A DNA stretch of 64,000 nt from JAJYKC01 sp963823105 (lineage in GTDB: Bacteria > Acidobacteriota > Terriglobia > Bryobacterales > Bryobacteraceae), in contig CAWGKC010000005.1 of assembly GCA_963823105.1 (NCBI GenBank), forward strand, positions 744,001-808,000. The letters are read 5' to 3'. Under the pieces are notes generated by a model that was given only the letters and a program-made list of their open reading frames with translations, did no database searches and was not told the origin of the DNA. A program made the position numbers and the translations under genes. Below are positions 19,423 to 28,201 of this stretch, in pieces; positions within the stretch are counted from its first letter, which is position 1, and each line of letters begins with the position of its first letter.

Positions 19423-21669
19423 ATGAAGCTGCCCGTTGGAATCCTACTCTGCGTGACCGCTGCCGTGCGGGGACAAAGCCCGCCCCAGATCCCACTGCAA
19501 CCTCTCGCGCTACAGGTGCGGCAACTGGAAGAGACGTTGAATTACTTGGGGCAGCCGTTTCCGCCATCCGTCGACCAGCGGATCAACGCCGCCATCGCCA
19601 ATCCGGATCCGGCCGCGGCCGTGACGCAGATCGAGAGCATTCTGGACCCGTTCGCGCTGTTCACGGTGGATATCAATCCCGAGAGCCGGGTGAAAGTGGA
19701 GCAAGGCGCCGCGCAACCGGCGCTCGTAGAGGCCGGCACGCGGCTCTTCCTGGTGAAGGTGATCAACAACGGGCGCGTGACCGCTCCCTTGAATGTGGAA
19801 AGTCCGAACAGCGGCGACGTCTATATTCGATCCACCGGCAACCCGAAGCCGCCCATCCAGCTTACGCCGCAAGCCGCCGCCGACCGATGGGCGGGAATCT
19901 CGTTATATCAGCGCCCGCCAATGAACAAGCGCCTCTCCGGCCTGGCGCTGGAGTACGCGATCCTCGAAGTCTATAGCCGCGATGCGGGACAGCGTTCGGC
20001 GAAAATCGGCTTCAACGTTGGCCAGGGGAGCCAGGATATCGGCTTCCGCAACGATGCCGTGGTTGTGTTCAACGCGCTCCCGTCGCGCTCGCTGACCTTG
20101 CGGGTGAAAGACGAGAACGGGAAGCCCGCGATGGCGTCCTTTATCATTCGCGACCGTCTCAACCGGCTCTACCCAAGTCCATCGAAGAGGCTTGCGCCGG
20201 ATCTCTTCTTTCAACCGCAGATCTATCGCGCCGACGGGGAAAAGGTGCAACTGCCGGAAGGTTATTATACGGTGGAGTTCAGCGGCGGCCCGGAGTATCT
20301 TCCGCATTCGCGAGAGTTCGGCGTGGACGCCGCCGGCCCGGACGAGGTGTCGTTCCAACTCGACCGCTGGATCGATCCTTCGAAATACGGCTGGTATTCC
20401 GGCGATCATCACGTTCACGCGGCCGGATGCTCGCACTACATGAACCCGGCCGAGGGCGTCGAACCGGCGGACATGATCCGCCAGATTCTCGGCGAGCGCC
20501 TGAACATCGGATCGGTGCTGACATGGGGGCCCGATTATTACTATCAAAAGCGGTTCTTCTCCGGCCACGACGACCCGCTTTCGAAATCGGACGAGCTGAT
20601 GCACTACGATCTCGAGGTCTCCGGCTTTCCGTCCAGCCACGCGGGTCATCTCGTGCTGCTGAATTTGAAGGATCAGGACTACCCAGGAACGGCGCGCATC
20701 GAGGACTGGCCGACCTGGGATCTGCCCATTCTCCGCTGGGCGAAATCCCAGGGCGCCGTCGCCGGGTTCGCGCACTCGGGTTGGGGCCTTCAGGTCTCGG
20801 GCAAGGATTTGCCGACGTACGAAATGCCCGGATTCGACGGCATCGGCGCCAACGAATACATCGTCGATGTGACGCACCCGAACACGGTGGATTTCATTTC
20901 CTCGGTGGATACGCCCTATGCCTGGGAGCTGAACATCTGGTATCACACTTTGAACGTGGGGTTCCGGACAAGAATCGCCGGGGAGACCGACTTTCCCTGT
21001 ATCTACGACGCGCGCGTGGGCATTGGCCGGACTTACGCGAAAGTCGACGGACCGCTCAGCTATTCCTCGTGGGTTGAAGCCCTCAAGGCCGGCCGGAGCT
21101 ACGTTTCCGACGGCAAGACGCATCTGATGGATTTTCGGGTCGATGAAACGGCGGTTGGGACCAATGGCAGTGAACTCAAGCTGAACGGCCCCGCAACGGT
21201 GAAGGTGACGATGAACGCCGCGGCGTACCTTCCCGAGCGTCCGAACGAGGCGATCCGCCGTCTGCCGTTCGATGAGAAGCCGTACTGGGACATCGAGCGC
21301 GCCCGCATCGGCGATTCGCGGGAAGTGGCCGTCGAGATCGTCGTCAATGGAAAAGTGGCCGCGCGGCGGAATCTCACCGCCGATGGAAAAATCCGCCCAC
21401 TCGAGTTCCAGGTGCCGGTGAAAGAGAGCAGTTGGATCGCGGCGCGCATCCTTCCCGCCGCGCACACGAATCCGGTCTTCGTGCTGATGGGAGGCAAGCC
21501 GGTGCGTGCGTCCCGCAGGAGCGCCGAGTGGTGTTTGAACGCGGTGGACCAATGCTGGACACAGAAAGCTCCGCGCATCTCCGCCGCGGAAATCGGCGAA
21601 GCCAAGAGCGCGTATGACCACGCGCGACAAGTTTACAGGCAGTTAGTAACCGAGTGCCCCCGAGACTAA
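19423..21669 (+). CDS. CehA/McbA-family metallohydrolase, secreted
   Basis: PHP-related metal-dependent hydrolase of 748 residues. A short signal peptide (MKLPVGILLCVTAAVRGQ) leads into a ~300-residue beta-rich N-terminal part, then the CehA/McbA domain with metal-binding GDHHVHAAGC, VLTWGPDYYYQ, FAHSGWG and GETDFPC. The C-terminal ~130 residues are another beta domain. GCGAGGTAA lies 6 bases before the ATG at 19423, which decides this start over an earlier in-frame ATG. Characterised members hydrolyse carbamate or other esters and amides, but most are uncharacterised; in this cluster the substrate is more likely a sugar derivative. It lies 70 bases after the isomerase on the same strand. Confidence 0.85.
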   Translation: MKLPVGILLCVTAAVRGQSPPQIPLQPLALQVRQLEETLNYLGQPFPPSVDQRINAAIANPDPAAAVTQIESILDPFALFTVDINPESRVKVEQGAAQPALVEAGTRLFLVKVINNGRVTAPLNVESPNSGDVYIRSTGNPKPPIQLTPQAAADRWAGISLYQRPPMNKRLSGLALEYAILEVYSRDAGQRSAKIGFNVGQGSQDIGFRNDAVVVFNALPSRSLTLRVKDENGKPAMASFIIRDRLNRLYPSPSKRLAPDLFFQPQIYRADGEKVQLPEGYYTVEFSGGPEYLPHSREFGVDAAGPDEVSFQLDRWIDPSKYGWYSGDHHVHAAGCSHYMNPAEGVEPADMIRQILGERLNIGSVLTWGPDYYYQKRFFSGHDDPLSKSDELMHYDLEVSGFPSSHAGHLVLLNLKDQDYPGTARIEDWPTWDLPILRWAKSQGAVAGFAHSGWGLQVSGKDLPTYEMPGFDGIGANEYIVDVTHPNTVDFISSVDTPYAWELNIWYHTLNVGFRTRIAGETDFPCIYDARVGIGRTYAKVDGPLSYSSWVEALKAGRSYVSDGKTHLMDFRVDETAVGTNGSELKLNGPATVKVTMNAAAYLPERPNEAIRRLPFDEKPYWDIERARIGDSREVAVEIVVNGKVAARRNLTADGKIRPLEFQVPVKESSWIAARILPAAHTNPVFVLMGGKPVRASRRSAEWCLNAVDQCWTQKAPRISAAEIGEAKSAYDHARQVYRQLVTECPRD

Positions 21670-21679
21670 CCGGGGCAGG

Positions 21680-22129
21680 CTATTTATTCGCGGGCGTGAT
21701 GTCCGTCACGGGAAGATCCCAGTGCGCCGCTAAGATCTCGAACCGCCGTTGTTCTTCGCGTTCGTAAGTCTTCTGGTCGGGCCAGAGTTGGTGAATGAGA
21801 CGGTCTTCGCCGGGATTCGCCGTCGTCGCGAGCGTCGAGTTCTTGAAGCGAATCGTGACGCGGTAGTCCCAGCGTCCCTCCTCGGTCATGTGATTGGCCG
21901 GCTCCTCGATTTTCACGCCCAGCATGCGTCCGCTCTCGACGATCTTTTGGAGCAAGGGGTAATGGTTCTTCAAGAACAGTTGCAGGAATTCCTGCTGGTG
22001 TCCCCATTGCACCTTGTAATAATACTCGACCGTATAGGGCTGGCCGGGCGCGCCTTGTGGAGGGGCTCCCTGGGCGAACATCGGCCGCGCAGCCATCGAA
22101 AGCAACAGCGTAAAAAGTATGTTTCTCAT
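21680..22129 (-). CDS. Small secreted protein of unknown function
   Basis: 149 residues with a signal peptide (ILFTLLLSMAARPMFAQ) and a compact mature domain: TVEYYYKVQWGHQQEFLQLF, then HMTEEGRWDYRVTIRFKNST and DQKTYEREEQRRFEILAAHW. The length and the beta-alpha-beta pattern, with a 'distance-to-self' style opening strand, suggest a ferredoxin-like alpha/beta barrel of EthD/NIPSNAP type, but no diagnostic residue is visible. It converges with the CehA/McbA gene (10 bases apart) and diverges from the cupin gene (107 bases). Confidence 0.75.
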   Translation of the reverse strand: MRNILFTLLLSMAARPMFAQGAPPQGAPGQPYTVEYYYKVQWGHQQEFLQLFLKNHYPLLQKIVESGRMLGVKIEEPANHMTEEGRWDYRVTIRFKNSTLATTANPGEDRLIHQLWPDQKTYEREEQRRFEILAAHWDLPVTDITPANK

Positions 22130-22236
22130 CGATCCTCGACCTTCCCAGTGTCTTGGATTCTAACAGGCTTTTGACGATTTGATCGATTCGGGTTCCACAC
22201 CGGCGATCTTCGATTTCATTATGATGTAGGGGACCT

Positions 22237-23106
22237 ATGAGGAAACCGAGTGTTTTCCGCCGAAGATGGATCGTCCCGACGCTGGCCGCGTGCGGCTTGT
22301 TTGCCGCCGACCCGACGTTCTTGAGGCGTCGCGTTCCCGACATCCAGCCACGGCCCGACGACCTTACCGCGAATGGCAAAGGCGCCGTCTACAGGCCGGT
22401 CTTCGGCGTGGGCGATTCCCAGGCGGGCCAGCTTAAGGGAATCGCCCGCTACGGGGAACTGACCTTGGCCGCGGGCGGTAACAGCGCGCTCGTGAGTTAT
22501 CCGGCGGAGGAGCAGATTTACTACATTCTGGAAGGCAACGGAACCCTGCTATATGGGGACCAAAAAATACCGGTCAAGAAAAACGATTTCATGTACCTTC
22601 CGCCCGGTATCCGGCACGGCATGGCGGACGGGCCGGTGCGGCTGTTGGTGATGGGATTCAAGATTCCGGCGGGCGTAAAAGTGGCGCCGACGCCCAAACT
22701 GATGCTGGCCAATTCCGACGATGTTGCGCTAACGCCAGTCCAGGGGCACGGGAAAACCTCGCTGTTCAAATTGTTGATGGGCACCACGGCGAGCCGGCGC
22801 GACAAGCTGGCCGCGGCGAGCCAGATGGTGAGCCTCTTCATCATGGACTTCGCTCCGGGCGGAACCAACATCCCGCACCATCATGAGACGGCGGAGGAGA
22901 TCTACTACATCCTCAGAGGACACGGCGACATGGTGGCGGGCGGCGGCGCCGACGGCAACGAAGGGCGCTATCCGGCCAAGGCGGGCGATGCGTTCTTCAT
23001 CCGGCTGAATACGACCGTGGGATTTTACAGCGGCACGCAAAGCGGGGAGCATGACCTGGTGCTGGCCGTGCGTTCGCGCTTTCCCTTTGAGCGTTTCGGC
23101 GAGTAG
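22237..23106 (+). CDS. Bicupin protein, secreted
   Basis: 289 residues with a leader (WIVPTLAACGLFAADP) and two cupin barrels. Cupin 1 (about residues 65-150) reads YPAEEQIYYILEGNGTLLYG and YLPPGIRHGMADG; cupin 2 (about 200-285) has the classic metal motif PHHHETAEEIYYILRGHGDM. The first barrel has Glu but lacks the double His, so only the second looks metal-binding. Such double cupins include dioxygenases and sugar-binding proteins; function here is unknown. Transcribed alone, ending 36 bases before the convergent small acidic gene. Confidence 0.85.
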   Translation: MRKPSVFRRRWIVPTLAACGLFAADPTFLRRRVPDIQPRPDDLTANGKGAVYRPVFGVGDSQAGQLKGIARYGELTLAAGGNSALVSYPAEEQIYYILEGNGTLLYGDQKIPVKKNDFMYLPPGIRHGMADGPVRLLVMGFKIPAGVKVAPTPKLMLANSDDVALTPVQGHGKTSLFKLLMGTTASRRDKLAAASQMVSLFIMDFAPGGTNIPHHHETAEEIYYILRGHGDMVAGGGADGNEGRYPAKAGDAFFIRLNTTVGFYSGTQSGEHDLVLAVRSRFPFERFGE

Positions 23107-23142
23107 CCGCGCCGTTTGCGCTGCCGGAAAACGCCCGGCGTC

Positions 23143-23427
23143 CTAATCTTGATTCAGGTATTCGGAGGGTACATCGTCCTCCGGGACTTGCTTCGTGTGA
23201 ACTTCGGCCACGTCCGGGTCGGGCGCGTCCTCCACGCCGCCGATGGCTTCGGCCTCGAAAGATTGCCCCTCTTCCAGCAGCTCTTCTACGCTCTCCGGAC
23301 CCGCTTCCGCGATGTCCGAGAGTCCCTGCGTGTCGCCGGACTGGCCGGCTGAACCCGGACCCATGCCTTTCTCTTCCGGAGAAACGCTACTGTAGGTCCG
23401 GATGCTTTCCTTCTCGTGATTCTTCAT
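23143..23427 (-). CDS. Small acidic hypothetical protein
   Basis: 94 residues, strongly acidic and rich in Glu, Asp, Gly and Ser (SVEELLEEGQSFEAEAIGGV; PEDDVPSEYLNQD), probably disordered with one short helix. No signal peptide, no membrane segment and no recognisable domain. It is accepted as a gene because it fills an otherwise empty 400-base gap, has a non-biased amino-acid composition for this strand, and lies divergent from the M20 peptidase gene with 86 bases between starts. Moderate certainty only. Confidence 0.55.
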   Translation of the reverse strand: MKNHEKESIRTYSSVSPEEKGMGPGSAGQSGDTQGLSDIAEAGPESVEELLEEGQSFEAEAIGGVEDAPDPDVAEVHTKQVPEDDVPSEYLNQD

Positions 23428-23513
23428 GTAACTTCTGTAGCATGTAAATGTCCAATGCGTATACTCGGAGAAAACCTACCACATGCCGAAGTGCGAGTCG
23501 AAAGGGAATCCCG

Positions 23514-24810
23514 ATGAATTCCGCCTCGCTTGAGACCACGCTGACGTCCTGGGTGGATCGCAATGCGGACCGGCTCGTCGGCATTCTCGGCGATCTGGTG
23601 CGCATCCCTTCGGAAAACACGCCGCCTTCGGGTGCCGAACTTGCCTGTCAGGAATACATCGCCAGCTTCCTGCGCACCTGCGGCTGGGAACCCGATCTGT
23701 ACCGGTTCGATGAGGTCCCCGGATTGAGAGAACACCCCTTGTTCTGGCCGGGCAGGGATTACAAGAACCGGCCGAACCTCGGCGCTCGAATGCGCGGTTC
23801 CGGAGAAGGGCCGTTCGTTATTGTTGTCAGCGCACATCGACACGGTGCCGCGCGGCACTCAGCCCTGGACCCGCGATCCATTTGGCGGCCAGATTGAAGG
23901 AAATCGGCTTTACGGGCGCGGATCGAACGACATGAAGGCCGGTGTGGCGACGAGTCTTTTTGCGATTCAGGCGCTTCGGGAACTGAATATTTCGCTGGCC
24001 GGCGATCTGTTGTTCGAGACCGTAGTGGACGAAGAATTCGGCGGCGCCAACGGCACTCTGGCCGGGCGTTTGCGAGGCTACAACGCGGATGCCGCCATCG
24101 TCGGCGAACCGTCGTTTTTGCGCGTCTGCCCAGCGCAACGCGGGGGCCGCATCGCTCATATCACGCTGGAGGCGCCCGGCGGCGTGCTGACGGACAGCGC
24201 CTTCCCATCCGGAGTGGTGGATCAACTTACTTTTTTTCTGACGCAGGTTCGCGAGTTCGGCGAACAGCGCCGGCAAAAGGCCCGGCGCCACGCGCTGTAC
24301 GCCGCTCACATGGACCCGGTCCCCGTCGCCGTCACCAAGGTATTCACGGCTCCGTGGGGAACCGGTGAACCAGTTACCGTTCCGGAAGAATGCCGCGTCG
24401 AATTTTATTGGCAGACGATGCCCGGAGAGGAACTGGCCGATGTGGAGAATGAATTTTTCGCTTGGCTCGATGCGCTTTGCTCCGCGCGTCCCGATCTCTT
24501 TCCGAAGCGCCCGCGAGTGGAATTTCCGATTCGCTGGCTGCCTGGCTCGGCAATCTCCGTTTCGGAACCGCTGGTAACTGAGCTGGCCGAATGCGCCGCA
24601 CGGGTCCTCGGCGAGTCCCCAATCATCACGGGTTTTGAAGCGCCTTGCGACATGTTCGTATTTCACCAGGGTTTCGCCACTCCGGCGGTACTTTGGGGCG
24701 GCCGGGGAGGAAACACACATGCGGCGGATGAATATGTGGAACTGGACTCGGTGCGAGACGCCGCGAAAGCGCTGCTTGTTTTCATCTGCCAGTGGTGCGG
24801 CACGGTGTGA
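23514..24810 (+). CDS. M20-family metallopeptidase/deacylase, one frameshift
   Basis: Zinc-dependent amidohydrolase of the M20 (ArgE/DapE/carboxypeptidase G2) family, about 431 residues, cytoplasmic. Metal and catalytic residues are visible in SAHIDTVPRG, GRGSNDMKAG, DEEFGGANG and the late GGNTHAADEYV. The frame changes near 23828, just before SAHIDTVPRG, with a total length of 3n+1 (one extra base). The start at 23514 has AAAGGGAA about 7 bases upstream; the frame upstream contains no homology. It converges with the polysaccharide deacetylase gene. Substrate (N-acyl amino acid or peptide) cannot be narrowed. Confidence 0.87.
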
Positions 24811-24829
24811 AGGAACGGCGGGCGCGGGC

Positions 24830-25643
24830 TTACTTGCCGCGATGCGTCCGTACGTATTCGCCAACCGCCCCCACCGTATCGATCCATACTCCGTTGGCGG
24901 GATCGCGAACGTACCGCAGGAATTCCTCCAGCGCGGAAGCCTCCGTCGTCTGATGAGCGGCGGCGCCGATTTCATGGCCGGCAAAGACCAGCCACGCGCC
25001 GTGTGCGGCGGCGTCCGAGACCATGTTCTTCATCTGGTCGAAGGTGAGGCCATCCGATTCCACACCCAGGATCTGAGCCAGATCGCAGTGAACGGGGTCG
25101 TTCGGTCCTTCATCGCGAAAGCCGCGGCCGGCCAGAAATCGGACCGCGATCAGCGGCACATAGCTCTTCACGCCATTGCCCCGGCCAACGAATTTCTGGC
25201 CGCAGGGATAGGCGAAAGTTAACGGCGTGACGCCGAGCAGCCGCTTCATTTCCGCGGTCGCGGCATCGATCTCCTTCGCCATCGAGGCGAGGGTATAGTT
25301 TTCGAGCGCGTTGTTCGCCGAGAACGGGTAATTGACGGTGCAGGGATGGCTGTTGGTGTGGCTGCCGATCTCATGACCGCTTGGCGGCAGCCTTCTTCCA
25401 GCCATCGAGCCGGCTCTCCAAGCGAGGCGGATTCACATAGAACGTGGCCTTCACTTGATACCGGTTCAGCAGCGGGACGCCCACGTCGATCTGGCTGGTG
25501 CGGGCGTCGTCGAACGAAAGACTGACCGCTACGCGCTTGCCTTCGGGCCAGAAAAACGTCATTCTCGGATCCTTTGCGGCCAACGCCGCCGGTATGGGGA
25601 GCAGGCACGCGCCCGCCAGCACGGCGATAACTTTGCGCATCAT
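24830..25643 (-). CDS. Polysaccharide deacetylase (NodB domain), one frameshift
   Basis: Secreted carbohydrate esterase 4 type protein of about 270 residues. It has a signal peptide (VIAVLAGACLLPIPAALA), the NodB motif 1 SLSFDDARTSQ with its Asp pair, and motif 2 SGHEIGSHTNSHPC with the two His ligands. TFAYPCGQKF provides the third motif. The frame changes near 25384, immediately before GHEIGSH; total length is 3n+1. Its ATG overlaps the stop of the MFS gene upstream (ATGA), so the two are one operon. Deacetylation of an N-acetylated or O-acetylated oligosaccharide is the family expectation. Confidence 0.87.
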
Positions 25644-26962
25644 AACTCCCGATTCTGAACGAATTCAAAGTCCGAGTCCAGATGGCCGCTTCGGCTTCCC
25701 AGCAGGCCCGGGCGAATCTTCACGAAGTAGAGAGCCACGACACCCGAGCAGACCACAAGCACTCCGGCGTAAAGGCCCCACGACCATCCAAAAAAGCTGG
25801 CGATGAATGGCGTCAACACCGGCGCGAAAAATCCTCCCACCTGAGCGCCGGTGTTGAGGATGCTGGATGCGCTGCCGACGTGGTCGCCGGACATCTCGGT
25901 GACGGTCGCCCAGAACGGGCCTTCACAACAGGCGGCGAGTCCGAAGGCGAGAGAAAAACACGCCACGGCGGCGAGTCCGGCGCTTGCCGTCCCAGCGCAG
26001 GTGAAAGCGGCTCCCAATGTGAGGCCGGCGATCGGCACCCAGCGGCGGCCGAACTGAGGACCGTAGGCGCGGGAAAGGCGATCCGAAGCGAGTCCGCCGA
26101 GCGGCATGATCGCGCCTTCGACGAGAAACAGAACGGCCGTATAGCGGGCGCTCGCGCGCTCTCCCAGGTGAAGAACATGGCCGAAGTAATAGTACATCCA
26201 GTAGAAGAAAATGTATTGGAAATAGCCGAGAGCGCCGTAGGCGTAGGTGAGCAGCATTAGATTGCGGTCCGCGAACAAAGCGAGCCATGGGGCGGAGTTC
26301 CGCGGCGCGGCGGAAGCTTTCGAAGCCGGCCCTTCGACGGGCGGAGCGTCCCGCGCGAACCAAAGCCAGAACGCGGAGAGAATCGCGGGCGCGAGAGCGG
26401 CCAGCAGAAACGGTGTCCGCCACTCGAAGCGGCGCAAGAGCCATGTAAAGAAGACCGGCGACACGGCCGCGCCGAGCGAAGAACCGGCGATGATCAGCCC
26501 CTGCACGCGGGCATGGAAGACGAAAGGGATCCAGGTCCGCGTGACGCGGGCGGAAGCGGGATAGAGCGGAGCGGTCACGGCGCCCAGCCCGAAACGAATC
26601 GCCACGAGGACGGCCACCACGCCCATCCAGCCCGGCACGAGGGAGGTTCCCGCCATGACGGTCAGTCCGGTGAAGGCGGCCGAACCGAATCCCATCAGCG
26701 CCAGCGTGCGGCGCGCGCCGATTCGATCCGCCAGATGCCCGCCCGGAATCATGAAGAGCGCATAGCCCAGAATGAATGCCGAGTAAACGGTGCCCATGGT
26801 GGTGGGCGAGATGGCGAAGTCACGCATCATCCGCGGACCGGCTGCGGACAGGATGATTCGATCGAAATAGCTGACGGTGCTGAAGGCGAACAGCAGAAAA
26901 ACGATCGTGAACCGCCGGGTATTGAGTTTTGCCGCGCTGGCCGCGGCGGAACGATCCTCCAT
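25640..26962 (-). CDS. MFS transporter, ACS/hexuronate-type
   Basis: Twelve-helix major facilitator of 440 residues in the inner membrane. The N-terminal half has SYFDRIILSAAGPRMMRDF and the loop motif GGHLADRIGARRTLALMG; the second half repeats the pattern (LGGLASDRLSRAYGP). The SYFDR signature is that of the anion:cation symporter family, whose members carry hexuronates, glucarate and similar organic anions; the substrate here is not established. It is the first gene of an operon with the polysaccharide deacetylase and diverges from an enolase-superfamily gene (47 bases between starts). Confidence 0.88.
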   Translation of the reverse strand: MEDRSAAASAAKLNTRRFTIVFLLFAFSTVSYFDRIILSAAGPRMMRDFAISPTTMGTVYSAFILGYALFMIPGGHLADRIGARRTLALMGFGSAAFTGLTVMAGTSLVPGWMGVVAVLVAIRFGLGAVTAPLYPASARVTRTWIPFVFHARVQGLIIAGSSLGAAVSPVFFTWLLRRFEWRTPFLLAALAPAILSAFWLWFARDAPPVEGPASKASAAPRNSAPWLALFADRNLMLLTYAYGALGYFQYIFFYWMYYYFGHVLHLGERASARYTAVLFLVEGAIMPLGGLASDRLSRAYGPQFGRRWVPIAGLTLGAAFTCAGTASAGLAAVACFSLAFGLAACCEGPFWATVTEMSGDHVGSASSILNTGAQVGGFFAPVLTPFIASFFGWSWGLYAGVLVVCSGVVALYFVKIRPGLLGSRSGHLDSDFEFVQNREL

Positions 26963-27009
26963 GTCTCTCCTCAGTCCGCCTTCTTGGCGAAGATGATAGC
27001 CTATCCTCG

Positions 27010-28174
27010 ATGAAGATTACGAAGTTGGAGTTCATCCCCGTCAGCGTTCCTTATACTCACCGCGAAGTGAGTTCCCTCGTCAATCGCGACGGAGTGACCG
27101 ACATCGTCGTAAAGGCGACCGCCGAGAATGGGATGGTGGGTTGGGGGGAAAGTTGCAGCGGCGCCGACGTCGGGTCTGTTTTGGGCGCGCTGGAGGCGAT
27201 GAAGCCGTTCGTCATTGGCCGCGATACGTGGGAGAGCGAGAGCATCCGCCAGCGGTTGTGGCACCATGGCCTGTGGTCGTGGAGACAACACACGGCTTGC
27301 TTTGCGTATCCCGGTATCGATCTGGCGCTATGGGATCTGTGCGGGAAGGAGAGCGGGCAGCCGCTGTATAAGCTCTTCGGAGGGAAAGTAAGAGAGAGCG
27401 CGAGTTACTTTTTCTACTGTTCGCAAGGAACGCCGGAACGCATTTCCGAGCAGGCGCGTGAGGGCGTCTCCAAAGGATTTCGGGTCTTTTATTTAAAGGC
27501 CGGCCTGAATATCGATGCGGAAGTGGAGATGGTGCGCACGCTGCGGGAGACGATCGGAGCGAAGGCCAAGATCCGGCTGGATGCGAACGGAGCGTGGAAA
27601 GTGAATGAGGCGCTGCGCAATCTGGAGCGGCTGGACGAATACAACATCGACTTCATCGAACAGCCCGTGGTGCAGGATCCGCCGGTGAACATGCGGGAAG
27701 TGAGGAGCCGCTGCCGCATGGCCGTCTCTGCGAACGAGGGCACCTGGACGCCGGAGGACGCGCTCCGTCAGATGCTGGCGCGCGCCGCGGACGTATACTG
27801 CTTCAGCCCATACTTCACGGGATCGTTGGCGCAGTTCCAGCGTCTGTCGTGGATGGCGCATTATCAGGGTTTGCAGATCTGCCGCCACACCCATGGCGAG
27901 CTCGGCATCTTCGCCGACGGCCTGCCACCACATTTTGCTGACGCTGCCGAACGTGGTGGAGGGAAACCAGCAGACGGCGCATATGATGACCGGCGACATT
28001 GTCACCGAAACCCTTCCGATTACCCACGGGCCCGATTGGGGCGTCCCTGGAGGATGCGGGATCGGAGTGGAGATCGATGAGGACAAGCTCGGAACCTATC
28101 ACGAGCTTTATCGGCGGCGGGGCCAGTTCCAGCCCTACGATCCAGCGTTGATTGGGGCGGAAGTGTCTCGATGA
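27010..28174 (+). CDS. Mandelate racemase/muconate lactonizing enzyme-family dehydratase, one frameshift
   Basis: Enolase-superfamily enzyme of about 387 residues, cytoplasmic. N-terminal capping domain KITKLEFIPVSVPYTHREV, then barrel motifs YLKAGLNID (first catalytic Lys region), IRLDANGAWKVNEAL and FIEQPVVQDPP (Asp/Glu metal ligands), and ICRHTHGELG. These fit the mandelate-racemase subgroup, which includes many sugar-acid dehydratases. The frame changes near 27925 after HGELGIF; the rest (ACHHILLTLPNVVEGNQQTA) ends at 28174, total 3n+1. It diverges from the MFS/deacetylase operon, suggesting shared control and an acid-sugar substrate imported by that transporter. Confidence 0.87.
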
Positions 28175-28201
28175 CCGGTGATATGATCGGGGAGTCCGAG
28201 G

